15,151 nt of DNA from the NCBI GenBank assembly GCA_964444125.1, contig CAYUFB010000025.1:1-15151 (forward strand), in the 5' to 3' direction. Of this stretch, positions 13,400 to 15,151 are shown one piece after another. Every line of letters starts with the position of its first letter. Positions within the stretch are counted from its first letter, which is position 1. The notes beneath the pieces are model-generated. The model saw nothing but the letters and a program-made list of their open reading frames with translations. It had not been told where the DNA came from and did no database searches. Position numbers and translations under genes: made by a program. This DNA is from CAYUFB01 sp964444125 (GTDB lineage Bacteria > Patescibacteriota > Dojkabacteria > B142 > JAFGMG01).

Positions 13400-14560
13400 A
13401 TGAAAAGAATAATTTTATTAATACTTGTTGGATTATTTAGTGTTAGTGCGATAAATCATGTGGCTGCCCAAGATGAGGGAAATTTTGTAGATGAACTTCA
13501 AATAGTCCAACCTGAAAGAAAAACCTATAAAGCCGTTGTCAAATCAAGTGAGGCGGTTGTGTGTCCTGATTTGCTCGATCTGGAAATGGAATCAGCAAAA
13601 GAATGTATAAGTATTGATGTTGAAATAATTAATGGTAGTTTAAAAGGAGAAATAAAAAACTCCGTATTGGATACCAGAAGTGATGTTTTGGCCAAAGAAT
13701 GGGATTTAAAAGAAGGGGATAAAGTTGTAGTCACTGAATTTGATTTTGGAGATGAAAGCGATTTTCAGATAACTGAGATTTATAGAGCTAATTCTGTGAT
13801 GTGGTTTGTATTAATTTATGTTTTTCTAGTGCTTTTTGTAGGACGGCTACAGGGACTTGGATCGCTTATTGGACTTGCTATTAGTACTTATGTTTTGTTG
13901 AGGGTTATTATTCCTATGACACTATCTGGATGGGATCCAGTTGGGGTTAGTGCATTGGGTGGATTTGCTGTATTGCTGCCATCGATATATTTTTCTCATG
14001 GATTTAATTACAAAACAACCATTGCTTTATTGGGTACTACATTAGGATTAATAGTCACGGGCATACTTGCATATATATCATTAGGTTCAGTTAATCTTAC
14101 TGGACTTGGAGCGGAAGAATCATTATTTTTGATTAATGGTGGAAGTAATGCGCTTGATATGAGGGGAATATTGCTTGCTAGTATGATTATTGGTGGTATC
14201 GGACTTATTGATGATGTGACTGTTGGGCAAGTTGCAGTTATCAGGGAAATTTATGAAGAAAATCAAAGAATTAGTTTGACGAAACTTTATCAAAAAGCCA
14301 TGAATGTAGGCAAAGATCATATTGCCTCGATGGTCAATACTCTATTTCTTGCTTATGCGGCAGCATCTCTTCCACTTGTCATGGTACTTGTGGACCAAGG
14401 TGCTGCATTTGGAGATCTAGTAAATATTGAGATATTTGCGGAAGAAATAGTTAGAACTCTTGTGGCAAGTTCTGGTTTAGTTTTGACAGTCCCAATTACA
14501 ACTTTTCTTGCTGCATATATCTATACGAGTAGAAATGAATTATTCGCAAGATTTAGATAG
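13400..14560 (+). CDS. YibE/F family membrane protein
   Basis: A 386-residue membrane protein of the YibE/F family (PF07907-type), which is common in Firmicutes and CPR bacteria; its role is not firmly known, and transport has been suggested. It starts with a signal peptide (residues 1-23, cleavage predicted after VAA). An extracytoplasmic beta-rich segment follows (about 24-130), in which KEGDKVVV resembles an OB-like strand pair. About seven or eight membrane helices come next, the first near 132-147. The family signature GLIDDVTVGQVAVIRE is at about 267-282, and NTLFLAYAAASLPL at about 313-326. The DD pair in the signature is intact. Length is normal. The ATG follows an A-rich tract without Shine-Dalgarno, and a TATATT box lies at 13380-13385. 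A good terminator follows at 14602-14632. Confidence 0.92.
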   Translation: MKRIILLILVGLFSVSAINHVAAQDEGNFVDELQIVQPERKTYKAVVKSSEAVVCPDLLDLEMESAKECISIDVEIINGSLKGEIKNSVLDTRSDVLAKEWDLKEGDKVVVTEFDFGDESDFQITEIYRANSVMWFVLIYVFLVLFVGRLQGLGSLIGLAISTYVLLRVIIPMTLSGWDPVGVSALGGFAVLLPSIYFSHGFNYKTTIALLGTTLGLIVTGILAYISLGSVNLTGLGAEESLFLINGGSNALDMRGILLASMIIGGIGLIDDVTVGQVAVIREIYEENQRISLTKLYQKAMNVGKDHIASMVNTLFLAYAAASLPLVMVLVDQGAAFGDLVNIEIFAEEIVRTLVASSGLVLTVPITTFLAAYIYTSRNELFARFR

Positions 14561-14601
14561 GTATAAAACGAATACCCACAATGATTAATTAATCATATTT
14601 G

Positions 14602-14632
14602 AGGGAAAGGACATACTCCCTTCCCTTTTTTT
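14602..14632 (+). terminator. Rho-independent terminator after YibE/F gene
   Basis: AGGGAAAGGA (14602-14611) pairs with TCCCTTCCCT (14617-14626) with one mismatch and a 5-nt loop, followed by a run of seven T starting at 14626. Confidence 0.85.
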
Positions 14633-14635
14633 CTT

Positions 14636-14845
14636 TTATTGAGTTATTCCTGCTCTTGGTAGAGGATCGTGTCCAGTAGCTCCATCGATTCTTCTAAGTC
14701 TATTGCCGAGTTGTTCTAATCTTTCAAGAGATGCATTAAATTAGTTTGGATCTGCTGGCGCAAGTAGTGGTGATCTAAGATGTGGAAAATTATTATTTGA
14801 AAAGACTGGTGCAGTCATTTCGCCTGAGTATGTTGGCATCATCAT
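14636..14845 (-). pseudogene. Decayed small gene with in-frame stop
   Basis: On the - strand an ATG ATG ATG at 14845 opens a frame reading PTYSGEMTAPVF and ending, after 34 codons, at an in-frame TAA (14743-14741). The same frame then continues open for 34 more codons with protein-like composition (SLERLEQLGNRLRRIDG, then GHDPLPRAGITQ) to a TAA at 14636. Upstream, the frame is open to 14923 and encodes a hydrophobic stretch (IFFLLIIC) just before the ATGs, suggesting a lost N-terminal signal or membrane helix. A single substitution would restore a protein of about 70 to 95 residues. I do not recognise it. It could instead be two chance frames. Confidence 0.4.
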
Positions 14846-14994
14846 TGGGCAGATAATAAGTAAAAAAAATATATTGTCTAGAAAAATTCGCGCAAGATAC
14901 TCTCCTATCGATATGATAGTTGCTTAGAAAATAATTATTTTGTATCTGGAGATGTTTGTACGCGAACCTCTCCTATTCTTTTGAGGCAATTTTC

Positions 14995-15044
14995 CCTGCC
15001 CTTCCTTCGGTGAAGCTATTTTAAGGCTTCCGTAGGCGTGCAGG
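14995..15044. other. Intergenic hairpin
   Basis: CCTGC (14995-14999) pairs with GCAGG (15040-15044). Inside this, CGG-AAGC (15008-15016, TG bulge) pairs with GCTTCCG (15026-15032). It is GC-rich for this window. Neither strand has a convincing T-tract directly after it, so it is not called a terminator. The rest of 14846-15100 holds no recognised gene. Confidence 0.35.
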
Positions 15045-15100
15045 AAGAAAAAGTTTTTTAGTGCGTGGATAATATAAATATTAATGAAATATTATTCCAC

Positions 15101-15151
15101 TGCTGTCCCATAAAAAGTTGAACAGTTAGAAAGAGGGTATTTAGAAGAATA
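15101..15151 (+). mobile_element. Possible left end of an IS3-family insertion sequence, cut by window edge
   Basis: TGCTGTCCCATAAAAAGTTG followed by AACAG resembles, from memory, the terminal inverted repeats of IS3/IS150-group elements (TG..CTG.CCC..AAAAGTTGGACA). In such elements the first transposase frame begins some tens of bases further in, beyond the window. No transposase is visible, so this is a resemblance only. Confidence 0.3.

Noticed and set aside
1..15151. Alternative genetic code (UGA as glycine, as in some CPR groups)
   Set aside because: The kinase and the zinc-ribbon gene end at TGA, and the conserved synthetase, FolE and RuBisCO genes contain no in-frame TGA.
15084..15151. 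Short + strand frame starting at ATG 15084
   Set aside because: It stops at TAA after nine codons, and the continuation overlaps the putative insertion sequence end.

Overview
The window is AT-rich and densely coded, with standard stop codons (TGA, TAA and TAG all terminate genes). Almost every gene starts without a Shine-Dalgarno motif. A form III-type RuBisCO sits among otherwise bacterial genes: a sensor kinase, bacterial-type CysRS, FolE and a YibE/F protein. Small uncharacterised membrane proteins and an archaeal/eukaryote-like TyrRS complete the picture. Together these suggest a Candidate Phyla Radiation (Patescibacteria) bacterium. That assignment is inference: there is no rRNA or ribosomal-protein gene here to prove it.

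Layout. (1) 1-1160: 3' part of a sensor histidine kinase, + strand. (2) 1158-1764: a compact unit holding a four-helix-bundle (23S rRNA intervening-sequence family) gene on the - strand, bracketed by two inverted arrays of six heptamers each. (3) 1765-3667: RuBisCO and a small coiled-coil protein, + strand. (4) 6497-3684, - strand: a canonical promoter, a probable cobalamin riboswitch, then a DUF4430 protein, an S-component-like membrane protein, a 415-residue zinc-ribbon protein and an Smr-domain protein, spaced by 3-20 nt. (5) 7766-6522, - strand: promoter, folE, and a CYTH-domain gene that overlaps it. (6) 12329-7920, - strand: a small unknown protein, a fused TyrA-PheA aromatic amino acid enzyme, TyrRS and CysRS. 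(7) 12358-12719: two copies of a structured intergenic element. Each has a conserved 44-nt block, a conserved stem and, read on the - strand, a terminator with a competing upstream hairpin. (8) 13263-12808 (-) and 13400-14560 (+): divergent genes for a membrane-anchored protein and a YibE/F transporter-like protein, the latter followed by a terminator. (9) 14561-15151: terminator, a decayed small gene, a hairpin, and a possible IS3-family insertion sequence end cut by the window edge.

How the genes may work together. RuBisCO of this type usually serves AMP/nucleoside salvage rather than a Calvin cycle, but its partner enzymes are not in the window. The cobalamin riboswitch followed by a DUF4430/transcobalamin-like protein and an S-component-like protein is a coherent vitamin B12 uptake hypothesis. 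The TyrA-PheA fusion next to TyrRS links tyrosine/phenylalanine supply to tRNA charging. The most unusual items are the heptamer-bracketed four-helix unit, the B12 operon, the duplicated attenuator-like RNA element, the TyrA-PheA fusion with altered motifs, and the near-absence of Shine-Dalgarno sequences.
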